Below, piece after piece: positions 41,256 to 49,249 of a stretch of 49,249 nucleotides of DNA. The position numbers and the translations under genes are program-made. The stretch comes from a virus, in IMG/VR virus record IMGVR_UViG_3300032516_000043, positions 1 to 49,249 of that record; one strand, written 5' to 3'. Under the pieces are notes generated by a model. That model saw nothing but the letters and a program-made list of their open reading frames with translations, was not told the origin of the DNA and did not search any database. The stretch's first letter is position 1. The number at the start of each line of letters is the position of its first letter.

Positions 41256-41584
41256 AACTGGATCAGGACAAATTTTATTTCAAGTGGCGAACGTTGGCGT
41301 ATGTACTTAGAATTCCTGAACGGACTTTGAGAAGGATTATGCGTGAGAAAGAATTTAAAGGATTTGTGTTTCGTGGGGCGCTATGCATGCCAAAAGTGCA
41401 TTTGCCAAACCTCGTTTCTCGGTTCGGACGGCCAAAAGTGACGGATCCATTTGCAATTTCTCCTCCAAAGAGTTATACTAATGACAGTACCACTGTGCAT
41501 ATCGCAGCATTGAGGAGACAGACGAATGCGAGGAAGATGTTTCGTCAAGGGAGACCCAAGAATAAACCGCAAGGGAACCAGTAA
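41252..41584 (+). CDS. Putative HTH DNA-binding protein
   Basis: 110 residues from GTG 41252. The N-terminal half (KWRTLAYVLRIPERTLRRIM, then KGFVFRGALCMPKVHLPNLV) has the shape of a helix-turn-helix of excisionase/MerR-like type, used in many phages for regulation or as part of the small terminase. The C-terminal half is basic and disordered (KMFRQGRPKNKPQGNQ). It overlaps the next gene by 59 bp. It could bind the packaging site near 40.8 kb. Confidence 0.55.
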   Translation: MKLDQDKFYFKWRTLAYVLRIPERTLRRIMREKEFKGFVFRGALCMPKVHLPNLVSRFGRPKVTDPFAISPPKSYTNDSTTVHIAALRRQTNARKMFRQGRPKNKPQGNQ

Positions 41585-42017
41585 CCCTGGGAACTCCGGG
41601 CGTCCTTCCGAGATTCACCGCGCCCAGTGTCGCAAGCTCTTCGAAGAAAACAAATTCCGCGAATTTCTCTGCTCTGCCGCCAACGGCGAAAACGTCGATA
41701 TGACGATCACGATGGGCGGCAAGATTGTAAAAATCCCCACACACTTCGGCAACAAACTCAAAGCGATCGCATGGCTTGGCGAACAGGGATACGGAAAAGC
41801 TCCTCAAGAAATTCAACATGCTATATCCCCAGAGACTCTCGAAAAGTTTGAACGCCAGCTTTTGAGTATTTTCAACGCGCACATTCCGAAGATGTGCCCT
41901 CACTGCCGGACAGCATTGAAGCTGTCACCGGATCTGGCAAAAGAAATAATGGAACTCTCCCAGATTTTTGAAAAGGAGGAAGTGCGTGTCACTGTCCCCG
42001 CTGAAGAAACGGTCTGA
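41526..42017 (+). CDS. Probable small terminase subunit
   Basis: 163 residues from ATG 41526 (GAGGAG upstream). It starts with a basic Gly/Pro/Asn-rich segment GDPRINRKG then NPGNSGRP, a pattern frequent at the start of small terminases, followed by helices and a CPHC near residue 123. It is directly before the large terminase and overlaps it by 32 bp. Function is inferred from position and the N-terminal motif. Confidence 0.6.
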   Translation: MRGRCFVKGDPRINRKGTSNPGNSGRPSEIHRAQCRKLFEENKFREFLCSAANGENVDMTITMGGKIVKIPTHFGNKLKAIAWLGEQGYGKAPQEIQHAISPETLEKFERQLLSIFNAHIPKMCPHCRTALKLSPDLAKEIMELSQIFEKEEVRVTVPAEETV

Positions 42018-43527
42018 CGCCGAAGCGTTGGCTGACGTCGTTCGGCGCGTGGGTCAGGGTATGGTTCCTAATGAGATGAGTTTGAAAGAATTTGTGGAAC
42101 GTGGATGGCGGATCATCGAACCTGCAACTCCCCTCGAACTTAATTGGCATCACGAACTAATTCTCGAACATCTTGAGCTTGCCTTCAAGCGACAAATCAA
42201 ACGCCTCGTCATCAATGTTCCCCCGCGCTCTCTCAAATCAATTCTCACGTCGGTGTTGTGGCCTGCTTGGGGTTGGACCCGCGCACCATGGAGTCGTTGG
42301 ATGTTCACATCTTATTCCCAGAGTTTGGCGACGGAGTTTTCGACTCGGCGTCGGCGCGTGATCAAAGACGACTGGTACCAGAGTCAGTGGGGGAAGTTTG
42401 TGAATCTGGCGCTTGACCAAGACATGAAAACGGAATTTGAAAATACTCAGACGGGCAAGATGCAAAGCACTTCGACTGGTGGAACTACGACAGGCAAGGG
42501 CGCGGATTATATCGTGATGGATGATCCTCAGAATCCAAAGATGGCAGAGTCCGAAGCTGAGCGAAAGAGCACGAACGATTTTTATACCAACACTCTCCTC
42601 TCCCGACTTAATAACAAAAAGACAGATGTCATGGTGCTCGTACAACAAAGGCTTCACGCGGAGGACACTACTTCGCTTGTTTTGAAGGAAGGAGGGTGGG
42701 AACATGTGTGTGTTCAAGCGCGGGCGCAGGCGAGGAAGATTTACTCTTTCCCCATTTCCAAAAAGAAAGCGGTGGTCAAGGAAGGGGAATACCTGCAGAC
42801 GGGACGCGAAGGGCCAGTAGAATATGAGAAGCTCCGCAAAGGAATGGGTGAGCGGACGCACGACGCACAGTATCAGCAGATTCCGACGTCCGAAACGGGC
42901 AACATCTGGAAGAGGCATTACTGGAATTTTTACAGTGTTCTTCCGAAAGCTTTTGACTTTGTTCTCCAATCCTGGGACATGACTTTCACGGACACGAGTG
43001 GGTCTTCCTTTGTGAGCGGGCAGGTTTGGGGGATGCTTGGTTCCAAGAAATATTTACTTGATGAAGTCCATGCCCAGCTAAATTATCCGAATTCCAAACG
43101 GGCAATGCTCTCGTTGGTAGCGAAGTGGCCCTCGACTCGTGCCATCCTCGTTGAGGACAAAGCGAATGGGCCCGCCATCGTCGCTGACCTTAAGAGCACG
43201 ATCCCAGGCATGATTCCTGTGACCCCTCTTGGAGACAAAATTGTGCGGGCCGTGGCTGTGACGCCTACGATTGAGGCGGGCGACTGTTATGTTCCTTCTC
43301 CAGAGATAGCACCTTGGATTAACGACTGGCTCAACGAGACTGCCGCCTTTCCTGAACAGAAGTTGAAAGACCGTGTGGACGCGGCGAGCCAAGCATTGAG
43401 CCGGATGGACGAGCTTGCCCTTGTGCTTGCGGGCGCGAAGGATGCGCAGGCGGAGCGCGAGGACGCGAACGAAGAACTTGGCGATTCTGTTTTCCAAGAC
43501 GAGACGGAGGTATTCGCAAATGTTTGA
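41986..43527 (+). CDS. Terminase large subunit
   Basis: 513 residues from GTG 41986, with AAAAGGAGG at 41971-41979; an in-frame TTG at 41968 is poorer. ATPase: Walker A-like VPPRSLKSI (about residues 65-73), Walker B YIVMDDP (about 177-183) and VLVQQRLHAEDT coupling motif. Nuclease: VLQSWDMTFTD (first Asp), AILVEDKANG (second acidic pair) and a final Asp in LKDRVDAASQAL. These are the terminase_6/psiM2-like signatures. It translocates DNA into the head and cuts the concatemer. Overlaps the portal gene by 8 bp. Confidence 0.93.
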   Translation: MSLSPLKKRSDAEALADVVRRVGQGMVPNEMSLKEFVERGWRIIEPATPLELNWHHELILEHLELAFKRQIKRLVINVPPRSLKSILTSVLWPAWGWTRAPWSRWMFTSYSQSLATEFSTRRRRVIKDDWYQSQWGKFVNLALDQDMKTEFENTQTGKMQSTSTGGTTTGKGADYIVMDDPQNPKMAESEAERKSTNDFYTNTLLSRLNNKKTDVMVLVQQRLHAEDTTSLVLKEGGWEHVCVQARAQARKIYSFPISKKKAVVKEGEYLQTGREGPVEYEKLRKGMGERTHDAQYQQIPTSETGNIWKRHYWNFYSVLPKAFDFVLQSWDMTFTDTSGSSFVSGQVWGMLGSKKYLLDEVHAQLNYPNSKRAMLSLVAKWPSTRAILVEDKANGPAIVADLKSTIPGMIPVTPLGDKIVRAVAVTPTIEAGDCYVPSPEIAPWINDWLNETAAFPEQKLKDRVDAASQALSRMDELALVLAGAKDAQAEREDANEELGDSVFQDETEVFANV

Positions 43528-45304
43528 CCTTCTCAAAACATGGTACAGTACCCGCCTCGAAGAGGGAAAGATTCGTCTGGCCCAAGCACAGAATCGGCTT
43601 GACATGGAAGACGTACTGTCCTCGACCATCGAAGAGGCTTCAAACTTGGTAACAGAAAAGTCTTCAGTAGCCGGTTGGGATAGGACGGGCGGAGTCTCCG
43701 CATATTCACATACTCCTGCCGATCAGCAGTCGATGCTCAAGCAATGCCGGAACTTTGCACGATTTGATCCGAACGCGAAGGCCGCGCTTCTGACCGCTAT
43801 TTATTACATTGTTGGCGAAGGTGTCAAGGTCAATCCGCAATCGGAAGATCCCCGCGTTCATAAGCTATGGCGGGAGTTTTGGGATTCCCCGCGCAATCAA
43901 ATGGCTCTTCGATTCCCAGAAATTGTTCTTCGTACTTTCAGAGACGGGGAAGTCCTTTTGCAGTATTACAACAAAGACGATCAGAACCTTCCTTCTTGGA
44001 AAACCGCCGTCCGCTTTCGGGACGTCGAGCTTTTGACAACCCCACCGTCAGATGTGAGTGGTGCGGCGTCGCAAGGGATTCTCGTTGATCCCAACGATCC
44101 TGAGAAACCTCTCACGTACTTCCTCCGAAGAAATTATTTGAGTAGTGATGTTGAGCCGGTTGACGCGAAAGAAATCCAGCACATAAAGATTCTTTGCGAT
44201 TCTGAACAGAAGCGCGGCGAGTCGTACCTTCAAGCAGCCCTTGAGCTTTTTGCTCAGTACAAGGATTGGCTCAAGTACCGGATCATTCTCAACAAAGTTC
44301 GAACGGCTATCGTCTTGATTCGAAAGATTGAAGGCGGGACGTCGGATGATGTCAAAGCAATCGCCAACAAAATTTCAGAATCTTCGTCGGCTCGAACGGG
44401 CGAAGTTAAGAAACAACTCCCACGTCCAGGCACAATTCTTAACGCGAACAGTGGCGTGGACTATCGGTTTGAATCCGCCAACATTAACGCAGGCGATGCG
44501 GCCGAAGATGGGCGAAACATTAAACTCGGAATGGCCGCGGCGACAAACATGCCAGAGTATGTCTTCGGAGATGCGAGCAACGCGAACTATGCGTCGACGA
44601 TGATAGCTGAATCGCCCTTCGTGAAAGGGATTCGGTTCTGGCAGACTTTCTTCGAACAACACGTCAAGGAAATGTTTCGACGCGTGGTTCAATCGGCGGT
44701 TGACGCGGGCAAGCTCGTAGCTCCGCCGGAAGAAGACATTTTTCAGGAGACAGGATCAAAGCAAATTGCGGAGGCCGTTGGGAATCCACCGCCCAACCCG
44801 GAGTCCAAACCCGACGCTGTTCCCTCAAAGGGGCAGACCAGTGATCCGGAATCGGATCAATCGGACGAAGGGGATTCTTCCGCGACTGGCTCACTGATTT
44901 CGGAGGCTGAGGCGTTCTTCAAGTGCGATGTCCAATGGCCGGAGATCGTGCACCGTGACATGAAGGAAACGACAGATGCCGTTGTTGCGCAGGTCAATGC
45001 AAAACTTGTCAGTGAGCCCACCGCCTCACAGATGCTCGGGCACGACTACGACGAAGAAGTGCGACGACAGCAACTCGTCGAAGCAGAGAAGGAAAACAAT
45101 CCCTTCAAGCAATCGATGAGTCCATTCGACGACCCCAACATGCAAGCGGAGATCGACTCGGCGATGGCAGACTTATCTCCAGAAGAATCGGATGCCATCC
45201 TCAAGAGTGGTGATGCAAGCAGTGTCATGCAATTGCTCAAAAAGAAAAAAGGATCTAAACCGGGTATGCCTGGTGGGAAACCGCCAGTTCCTCCGGTCAA
45301 ATAA
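43520..45304 (+). CDS. Portal protein
   Basis: 594 residues from ATG 43520, with GGAGG at 43506-43510. Sequence features fit a portal: an N-terminal helix, LLQYYNKDD and VRFRDVELLTTPPSD in the stem/wing region, DWLKYRIILNKVRTAIVLI in the clip/crown helices, and a charged Pro/Gly/Lys-rich C-terminus. It forms the dodecameric channel at one head vertex. Terminase before and MuF protein after give the standard order. The longer frame starting at 43415 lies within the terminase gene and is not used. Confidence 0.88.
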   Translation: MFDLLKTWYSTRLEEGKIRLAQAQNRLDMEDVLSSTIEEASNLVTEKSSVAGWDRTGGVSAYSHTPADQQSMLKQCRNFARFDPNAKAALLTAIYYIVGEGVKVNPQSEDPRVHKLWREFWDSPRNQMALRFPEIVLRTFRDGEVLLQYYNKDDQNLPSWKTAVRFRDVELLTTPPSDVSGAASQGILVDPNDPEKPLTYFLRRNYLSSDVEPVDAKEIQHIKILCDSEQKRGESYLQAALELFAQYKDWLKYRIILNKVRTAIVLIRKIEGGTSDDVKAIANKISESSSARTGEVKKQLPRPGTILNANSGVDYRFESANINAGDAAEDGRNIKLGMAAATNMPEYVFGDASNANYASTMIAESPFVKGIRFWQTFFEQHVKEMFRRVVQSAVDAGKLVAPPEEDIFQETGSKQIAEAVGNPPPNPESKPDAVPSKGQTSDPESDQSDEGDSSATGSLISEAEAFFKCDVQWPEIVHRDMKETTDAVVAQVNAKLVSEPTASQMLGHDYDEEVRRQQLVEAEKENNPFKQSMSPFDDPNMQAEIDSAMADLSPEESDAILKSGDASSVMQLLKKKKGSKPGMPGGKPPVPPVK

Positions 45305-45305
45305 A

Positions 45306-46421
45306 ATGGCTAAAATCCTCGGCTCGATTGAAGCGAAGAAACTCTACTCCCGCTACCCCGCGCTTGCACGCACGAGCACGTGGGGAACGATTGACGATCT
45401 GCTCCGGGCTGGTCGAGTCGAGGCGGCTTGGGCCCTTGCAGACAAAGTCTCCAAAGCGTCCAAACAGATCAACGCACAAAACATAACGGCCAGAAAGATT
45501 CGCGCTGAACGGCTAAAGTTTTTTGCCTTGCAAAGCACGATGGGGATAGAGCTCCAAGTTTTGATGCAGGCGGCAGGAAAGCGAGTCGCTGACCAAGTGC
45601 AGGGGGCCACGCCAACGACTGCTTCCTTGCGCAACGTCAAGCGAATGGTGACGGTTGAGATGGGGATTCTCAGGCGGGCCATGATGAAGTGGGTGACGGA
45701 TGCTGTCTGGGGCTCTGTGGAGATGGGATTCAAGAACGTGGAAGCTGCACTCCTGCCAGTGTTCAAGGACAACCAAGAAAGTCTTGATCGGGAGACCTGG
45801 AAGGAAATGAATTTAATGGAAGAGCGATTAACCTTTAGTATGGCGAAGACACTGGCAAATAATGGAACCCCGCAAATGGCTAAGAGTTCCCAGGCCTACC
45901 AAGTCGCCACTGACAAGGCCTATCGAAACATTGTGCAAAAAAACAACGCGGGGCTCCAGCTCTCTTCCAGGATATGGGATCTGACGAAGCGTTCGGAGTT
46001 GGACCTTCAACGAATTTTGGAACGCGATATCTCCATCGGGACTTCAAGTCGCAACATTGCCAAGGACATCAAGGGCTACCTTTCGGACGAACCCGTCTCT
46101 GGCCCAGGGGTTTACAACAAACCAATGGCGAATGCCATGCGGATTGCGCGGACGGAAACTAACCGTGCGTATGTGAGTGCCCAGGCGGAGTGGGCGAAGA
46201 CTCGGGGGTGGGTTGACGGTTTGATGGTCACATTATCTTCCGCACACGACGGTGGATCAGAGTGTGACTGCGAGGCGAACGCGGGCAAGGTCATGGATCC
46301 GGAGACCTTCGCGGACACAGTGCCCTTCCACCCCCATTGCATGTGTTACGCGACGGTCGTCATCAAGGATGAATACGTAAATTTCGAGGAGGGGGTCAAA
46401 AATGCCGTCGCCGTTCTTTGA
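45306..46421 (+). CDS. MuF-like minor head protein
   Basis: 371 residues from ATG 45306, one base after the portal stop. The C-terminus holds the MuF/SPP1 gp7 signature: MRIARTETNRAYVSAQAEW, then a CDCEANAG and FHPHCMCYATVV ending, in which paired Cys and His suit metal binding. The N-terminal part is helical and probably binds the portal. It is packaged with the head and can act on injection. It overlaps the glycosyltransferase gene by 20 bp. Confidence 0.88.
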   Translation: MAKILGSIEAKKLYSRYPALARTSTWGTIDDLLRAGRVEAAWALADKVSKASKQINAQNITARKIRAERLKFFALQSTMGIELQVLMQAAGKRVADQVQGATPTTASLRNVKRMVTVEMGILRRAMMKWVTDAVWGSVEMGFKNVEAALLPVFKDNQESLDRETWKEMNLMEERLTFSMAKTLANNGTPQMAKSSQAYQVATDKAYRNIVQKNNAGLQLSSRIWDLTKRSELDLQRILERDISIGTSSRNIAKDIKGYLSDEPVSGPGVYNKPMANAMRIARTETNRAYVSAQAEWAKTRGWVDGLMVTLSSAHDGGSECDCEANAGKVMDPETFADTVPFHPHCMCYATVVIKDEYVNFEEGVKNAVAVL

Positions 46422-47118
46422 AATCATTCTTCCTTCATGCAACCGGCCGCGACTCTTGAAACGAGCCGTTGCTTCCGCTTTGGCGCAGACGTACCAAAAC
46501 TTTCGACTCTGGGTGCTCGACATGTCGTCTCCGGAAAACTGGGAACGGATACAGAAAGACTGGAATGACCATATTTTCCGAGGAACTCACACCATTCGGC
46601 ACTTCGATACGCCGAAGGGTGTTGTCCCATATTCCTGGATGACAAATCAGATTTGGGGCGTGCTCAAGGAAGATTCTTGGGTGAGCTACTTGACGGACGA
46701 TGCCTATTATCCTGCCGACCGTTTGGAGATATTTGCGGAGGAAATTGGCGCCCATCCGGAAATTGAAGCCCTTTATGGTCAGCAGATTCGCATCAACTGC
46801 GGGGCGAAAAAGTTTCCTGTAGGTGAACATGTGAAGTTCATGGTGGCGCGGTCCGTCGATAAGAAGGAACTGGCGGAGCATAACTGGATTGACCATAACG
46901 CTCTCGTTCATAAAGTTGATCTCCTCAAAGAGGAAAAAACACCCTGGGTGATAGAACTGAAATGGATCAAGGTGGGCGACTGGAAGTGTTGGCACAAGAT
47001 CATCGAAAAGACGGACATCTCATATGTTAAACGAGTGGTGGCTTTTGACGAGTGGTGGCCAAACGGGTTATCAGAAAGTTCCGATTTGCAATTGAAAGAA
47101 AAATTCGGTGCCCTGTGA
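46402..47118 (+). CDS. GT-A family glycosyltransferase inside the head operon
   Basis: 238 residues, with GAGGAGGGGG upstream. FEIILPSCNRPRLLKRAVAS at the start is the GT2 nucleotide-binding fold, and YLTDDAYYPADRLE (about residue 94) is the DxD-like site (TDD). The C-terminal part lacks a clear ED motif but includes KWIKVGDWKCWHKII. It sits between the MuF gene and the protease-scaffold gene, so it likely acts on a head protein, perhaps the capsid, or a host sugar. Together with the three genes at 4259-7036 it makes four glycosyltransferase-type genes. Confidence 0.78.
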   Translation: MPSPFFEIILPSCNRPRLLKRAVASALAQTYQNFRLWVLDMSSPENWERIQKDWNDHIFRGTHTIRHFDTPKGVVPYSWMTNQIWGVLKEDSWVSYLTDDAYYPADRLEIFAEEIGAHPEIEALYGQQIRINCGAKKFPVGEHVKFMVARSVDKKELAEHNWIDHNALVHKVDLLKEEKTPWVIELKWIKVGDWKCWHKIIEKTDISYVKRVVAFDEWWPNGLSESSDLQLKEKFGAL

Positions 47119-47133
47119 TAAGAGGAGGCGTCT

Positions 47134-48093
47134 ATGAAAGAAAAATTGATGGATCTGGGTGAGAGCATGGATTTGAGTGAGTCGCTCGGCGGCGCGAAGA
47201 TCGATGAGGCGGCGGGCGTGATCCACGACGTCGTCCTGATGACGGGCAACGTGATTTCGGAAAACAAAACGAAGTACAGCGCGAAGGCCGTCCAGGAGGG
47301 GCTGACCCGGTATGAGGGAGCGAAGATGTACCTCGACCACCCGCGAACGGACGAACTCAAGGAGCGGCGTGGCAATCGGTCTATCCGGGACCTTGCGGGG
47401 GTCTTCCGCAATCTCCATGTCGAGGAAGGGCCGACCCCGAGGCTCCGGGGGAACCTGCATTTGATGGAATCCGTCAAGAATATCGTGATTTCCATAGCGA
47501 AGAATCCACCGAAGCATACGGGGCTTTCGCTCCGTGACCGGGGATTCTACCGCCAGGAAAAAGGAGTGACCTTAGTCGAGGGATTCGAGGAGGGGGTTGA
47601 CTACAGCGTTGACCTCGTCACTCGGGCTTCCCTCAACAAGAGTCTGTTTGAATCTACACAAGAAGGAGGAGGTGAAGAAACCATGGACCTGACAAAGTTG
47701 ACGATTGAAGAACTCAAGGAGGGGCGCAAAGACCTCGTTGAGTCCATCCAGAAGGAGGCGACCTCCGCGATCTCCAAGCAATTGGAGGAGGCGGGTGTCA
47801 AATCCCTGGAGGCCAGCAAACTCGTGGCGCTGGCCGAAAGCGGTATGCCGGTGGAGTTCAAGGACTCCATCCGTCCCGCCATCATGAAGGCTGAGGTCAC
47901 TCTGGAAGAGGCGAAGAAAATCATCCTCCTCCAAGAGTCTTTGGCTACGAAATTCTCGGTGAAGTCCGAGGAAAAGAAACCCGCCGGAAACGGTGAACCC
48001 GCCGTGAAGGCAGGAAGTGCGCGTCCCATCGAAGAGGGCAAGAAACAAGACGCCCCCGATGAAGCCGCGTTTGTTTCTGCATTCAAGCGGTAA
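47134..48093 (+). CDS. Prohead protease fused to scaffold
   Basis: 319 residues, with AGAGGAGG upstream. N-terminal half: a beta-rich protease with YLDHPRTDE (likely catalytic His, about residue 67) and HTGLSLRDRG (Ser in the G-L-S pattern, about residue 130), similar to S78-like head proteases. C-terminal half from about residue 184: charged coiled-coil scaffold (LTKLTIEELKEGRKDLVES ... KAEVTLEEAKKI). It would shape the procapsid and then cut itself and the capsid protein. The scaffold is also made separately from 47683. Confidence 0.8.
   Translation: MKEKLMDLGESMDLSESLGGAKIDEAAGVIHDVVLMTGNVISENKTKYSAKAVQEGLTRYEGAKMYLDHPRTDELKERRGNRSIRDLAGVFRNLHVEEGPTPRLRGNLHLMESVKNIVISIAKNPPKHTGLSLRDRGFYRQEKGVTLVEGFEEGVDYSVDLVTRASLNKSLFESTQEGGGEETMDLTKLTIEELKEGRKDLVESIQKEATSAISKQLEEAGVKSLEASKLVALAESGMPVEFKDSIRPAIMKAEVTLEEAKKIILLQESLATKFSVKSEEKKPAGNGEPAVKAGSARPIEEGKKQDAPDEAAFVSAFKR
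47683..48093 (+). CDS. Scaffold protein from a nested in-frame start
   Basis: 136 residues. ATG 47683 is in frame with the protease gene and is preceded by AGGAGGTG at 47667-47674, an 8-bp match to the anti-Shine-Dalgarno sequence with an 8-base spacer. This gives the scaffold alone, as Nu3 is made within lambda gene C. It would be made in excess of the protease and help assemble the procapsid. Confidence 0.75.
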   Translation: MDLTKLTIEELKEGRKDLVESIQKEATSAISKQLEEAGVKSLEASKLVALAESGMPVEFKDSIRPAIMKAEVTLEEAKKIILLQESLATKFSVKSEEKKPAGNGEPAVKAGSARPIEEGKKQDAPDEAAFVSAFKR

Positions 48094-48116
48094 CTTGAAA
48101 CAAGGAGGAACAAAAC

Positions 48117-48548
48117 ATGTCAAATAAATTCAACTACCGTTCCGGCCCGAAGGACGTTGTTCGTGTGCCTATCGCGTCGGGTGTGGTGGTAGAGATCGGT
48201 GACCTTCTCAAGCTCTCCTCGGGGAGAGCGGTGTTGATGGCCACCACGACCGACAACCTCACCTTCATCGGTGTGGCGGAGGAAGCGCACCTGGCGACGG
48301 ATCCCTCGGGATCAATTTCCATGGCGAAGGCCAACCTTCAAACGGTGTATGAATACACCTTGGACGCGGAAACGGCAATCACCTATGGTGATATCCTGCA
48401 GTACGACGCGGCCAAGACGCTGAAAAAATCAACGACCGACGGAATCGCAATTGCTGTTCGGTCCGAACTGGCCGCCACGACCGTACTCTGCATGTTCCGC
48501 CCGATTCAGGCGGCAGGCAATCTGTGCGATCTCGGCGACCCGAGCTAA
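48117..48548 (+). CDS. Capsid decoration-type protein
   Basis: 143 residues, with AAGGAGG upstream. Beta-rich, with RVPIASGVVVEIGDLLKLS, then GVAEEAH and YGDILQYDAAKTL. This looks like the DUF2190/capsid decoration group, in which a beta-tulip domain trims the shell. It precedes the major capsid gene by 12 bp. Identity is by pattern and place. Confidence 0.7.
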   Translation: MSNKFNYRSGPKDVVRVPIASGVVVEIGDLLKLSSGRAVLMATTTDNLTFIGVAEEAHLATDPSGSISMAKANLQTVYEYTLDAETAITYGDILQYDAAKTLKKSTTDGIAIAVRSELAATTVLCMFRPIQAAGNLCDLGDPS

Positions 48549-48560
48549 GGAGGAACGACC

Positions 48561-49249
48561 ATGAAAGGAATCGCAGTCAGAGACCTTTTTGAGTCCTTCG
48601 CCCGCGACCACACGGATCCGAAAGTTGCGAACCGTGCGTTCAGCAATAAGGTGATGGGTCTCATCAAGGAAAAGAAAATCAGCATCTCGGATGTTTCCCT
48701 CAAGGAACTCTGGGAAGGCCTGGTGGTTGCCCGTGGGATGGAAGAGTCCGCCTCTTCCACCGCGTTCCCGACGATCGCGGGGGAGATTATCTCCAGCGTC
48801 ATGATCGCCGGTTACGATCAGTTCCCGAAACAAGGTCTTAGCCTTGTTCGCGTGGTTCCCTCGAAACAGAAGATCAGCCAGATTGTCGGCTGGCAGGGGA
48901 TTGGCAAGCTGAGTCGTTCGAGCGAGGTCCGCGAGAAGGAAGACTACCCCGCGATCACCCCGCCCGAGGAGAAGGAAATTCGTATTAAGAATAAAAAGAA
49001 CGGTCTGGTGGTTGCCGTGACGAAAGAGGCGATCTTCTTTGACCGGACCGGCCAGATCATGGGCGAGGCCTCGATGGTGGGCGCGGAACTGGCCCGCTGG
49101 CAGGACGAGGTCATCATGTGCGCCCTCATCGACCTCGATGCGACGGCCTACGACCTCGGCGACATGTTCAGCGGGGGCAACTCGAACTCCTACTCCGGCG
49201 CGGCCACCGCGCTCGGCACGGCGGCGTTCGAAACCATGCTGACGTACTA
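48561..49249 (+). CDS. Major capsid protein, N-terminal part (continues at base 1)
   Basis: ATG 48561 with AAGGAGG upstream. Residues 1-45 are helical and charged (ARDHTDPKVANRAFSNKVMG), a candidate delta-like region; there is no obvious protease site. The gene is cut by the window end at 49249, with the last 229 bases repeated at the left end. Joined, it gives a 361-residue shell protein ending at 626. Confidence 0.85.
   Translation, partial: MKGIAVRDLFESFARDHTDPKVANRAFSNKVMGLIKEKKISISDVSLKELWEGLVVARGMEESASSTAFPTIAGEIISSVMIAGYDQFPKQGLSLVRVVPSKQKISQIVGWQGIGKLSRSSEVREKEDYPAITPPEEKEIRIKNKKNGLVVAVTKEAIFFDRTGQIMGEASMVGAELARWQDEVIMCALIDLDATAYDLGDMFSGGNSNSYSGAATALGTAAFETMLTY
49021..49249. repeat. 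Terminal overlap repeat, right copy
   Basis: Second copy of the 229-bp overlap, with G at 49122 where the left copy has A at 102. The two bases probably represent a polymorphism in the sampled phage population or a read error. Confidence 0.9.

Noticed and set aside
42238-42969. 243-codon open frame on the minus strand
   Set aside because: Antisense to the large terminase and without a ribosome binding site.
1-49249. tRNA, rRNA, CRISPR or insertion sequence
   Set aside because: No cloverleaf, repeat-spacer array, transposase or terminal inverted repeat of an insertion element was seen in the few non-coding gaps; a covariance-model scan was not possible.

Overview
The window is one complete genome of a tailed bacteriophage (Caudoviricetes, siphovirus-like), opened inside the major capsid gene. 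Bases 1-229 repeat at 49021-49249 with a single mismatch, so the unit genome is about 49,020 bp and circular or circularly permuted. Every convincing gene is on the + strand. Genes are tightly packed, often with ATGA/GTGA start-stop overlaps, and most have strong GGAGG ribosome binding sites. I see no integrase, repressor, tRNA or CRISPR array. With a family A DNA polymerase carrying Phe at the position-762 equivalent, this fits a virulent phage. The host is not identifiable; lipoboxes, Sec signal peptides and canonical SD/sigma70 signals say it is a bacterium, probably uncultured.

Layout in genome order. 40.9-48.5 kb: two small basic/DNA-binding-like proteins, a probable small terminase, large terminase, portal, MuF-type head protein, a GT-A glycosyltransferase, a prohead protease-scaffold with a nested scaffold start, a decoration-type protein, then the major capsid protein (48561 through the join to 626). 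0.7-4.2 kb: two secreted proteins, head-tail connector and neck proteins, tail tube. 4.2-7.0 kb: a three-gene glycosylation cassette (Maf/DUF115-like, GT4-like, GT2) inserted between tail tube and tail chaperone. 7.0-16.5 kb: tail assembly chaperone pair with a -1 frameshift site, tape measure, distal tail protein, a giant fibre with a Sec signal, tail hub, and a three-repeat His-rich collar-like protein. 16.5-23.6 kb: small membrane/secreted proteins, a 1211-residue secreted repeat protein, a holin candidate, an M23 endopeptidase and a DUF1353 protein. 23.6-24.1 kb: terminator, AT-rich region and a consensus sigma70 promoter. 24.1-40.7 kb: early module with SNF2-like helicase, RuvC-like resolvase, family 4-type uracil-DNA glycosylase, Cas4/RecB-like nuclease, Sak4-like ATPase, DUF669-like SSB, nucleotide enzymes (deoxyribosyltransferase-like, HD phosphohydrolase, variant ThyX, a MazG-like/phosphoribosyltransferase fusion), a radical SAM/SPASM enzyme next to a Cys-rich peptide, DNA polymerase, primase-helicase and a small histone-fold-like protein.

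The most unusual points are: (1) a hairpin-rich 120-nt segment whose first loop and 3' arm are perfectly complementary over 13 nt to the ribosome binding site of the preceding gene and over 10-11 nt to those of the next two; (2) four glycosyltransferase-type genes inside the virion operons together with several large beta-rich proteins carrying Sec signal peptides; (3) a radical SAM/SPASM gene followed by a 55-residue Cys-rich peptide; (4) a phage-encoded histone-like protein; (5) a near-palindrome of about 110 bp upstream of the terminase, and an inverted repeat of about 40 bp that brackets the whole early module.
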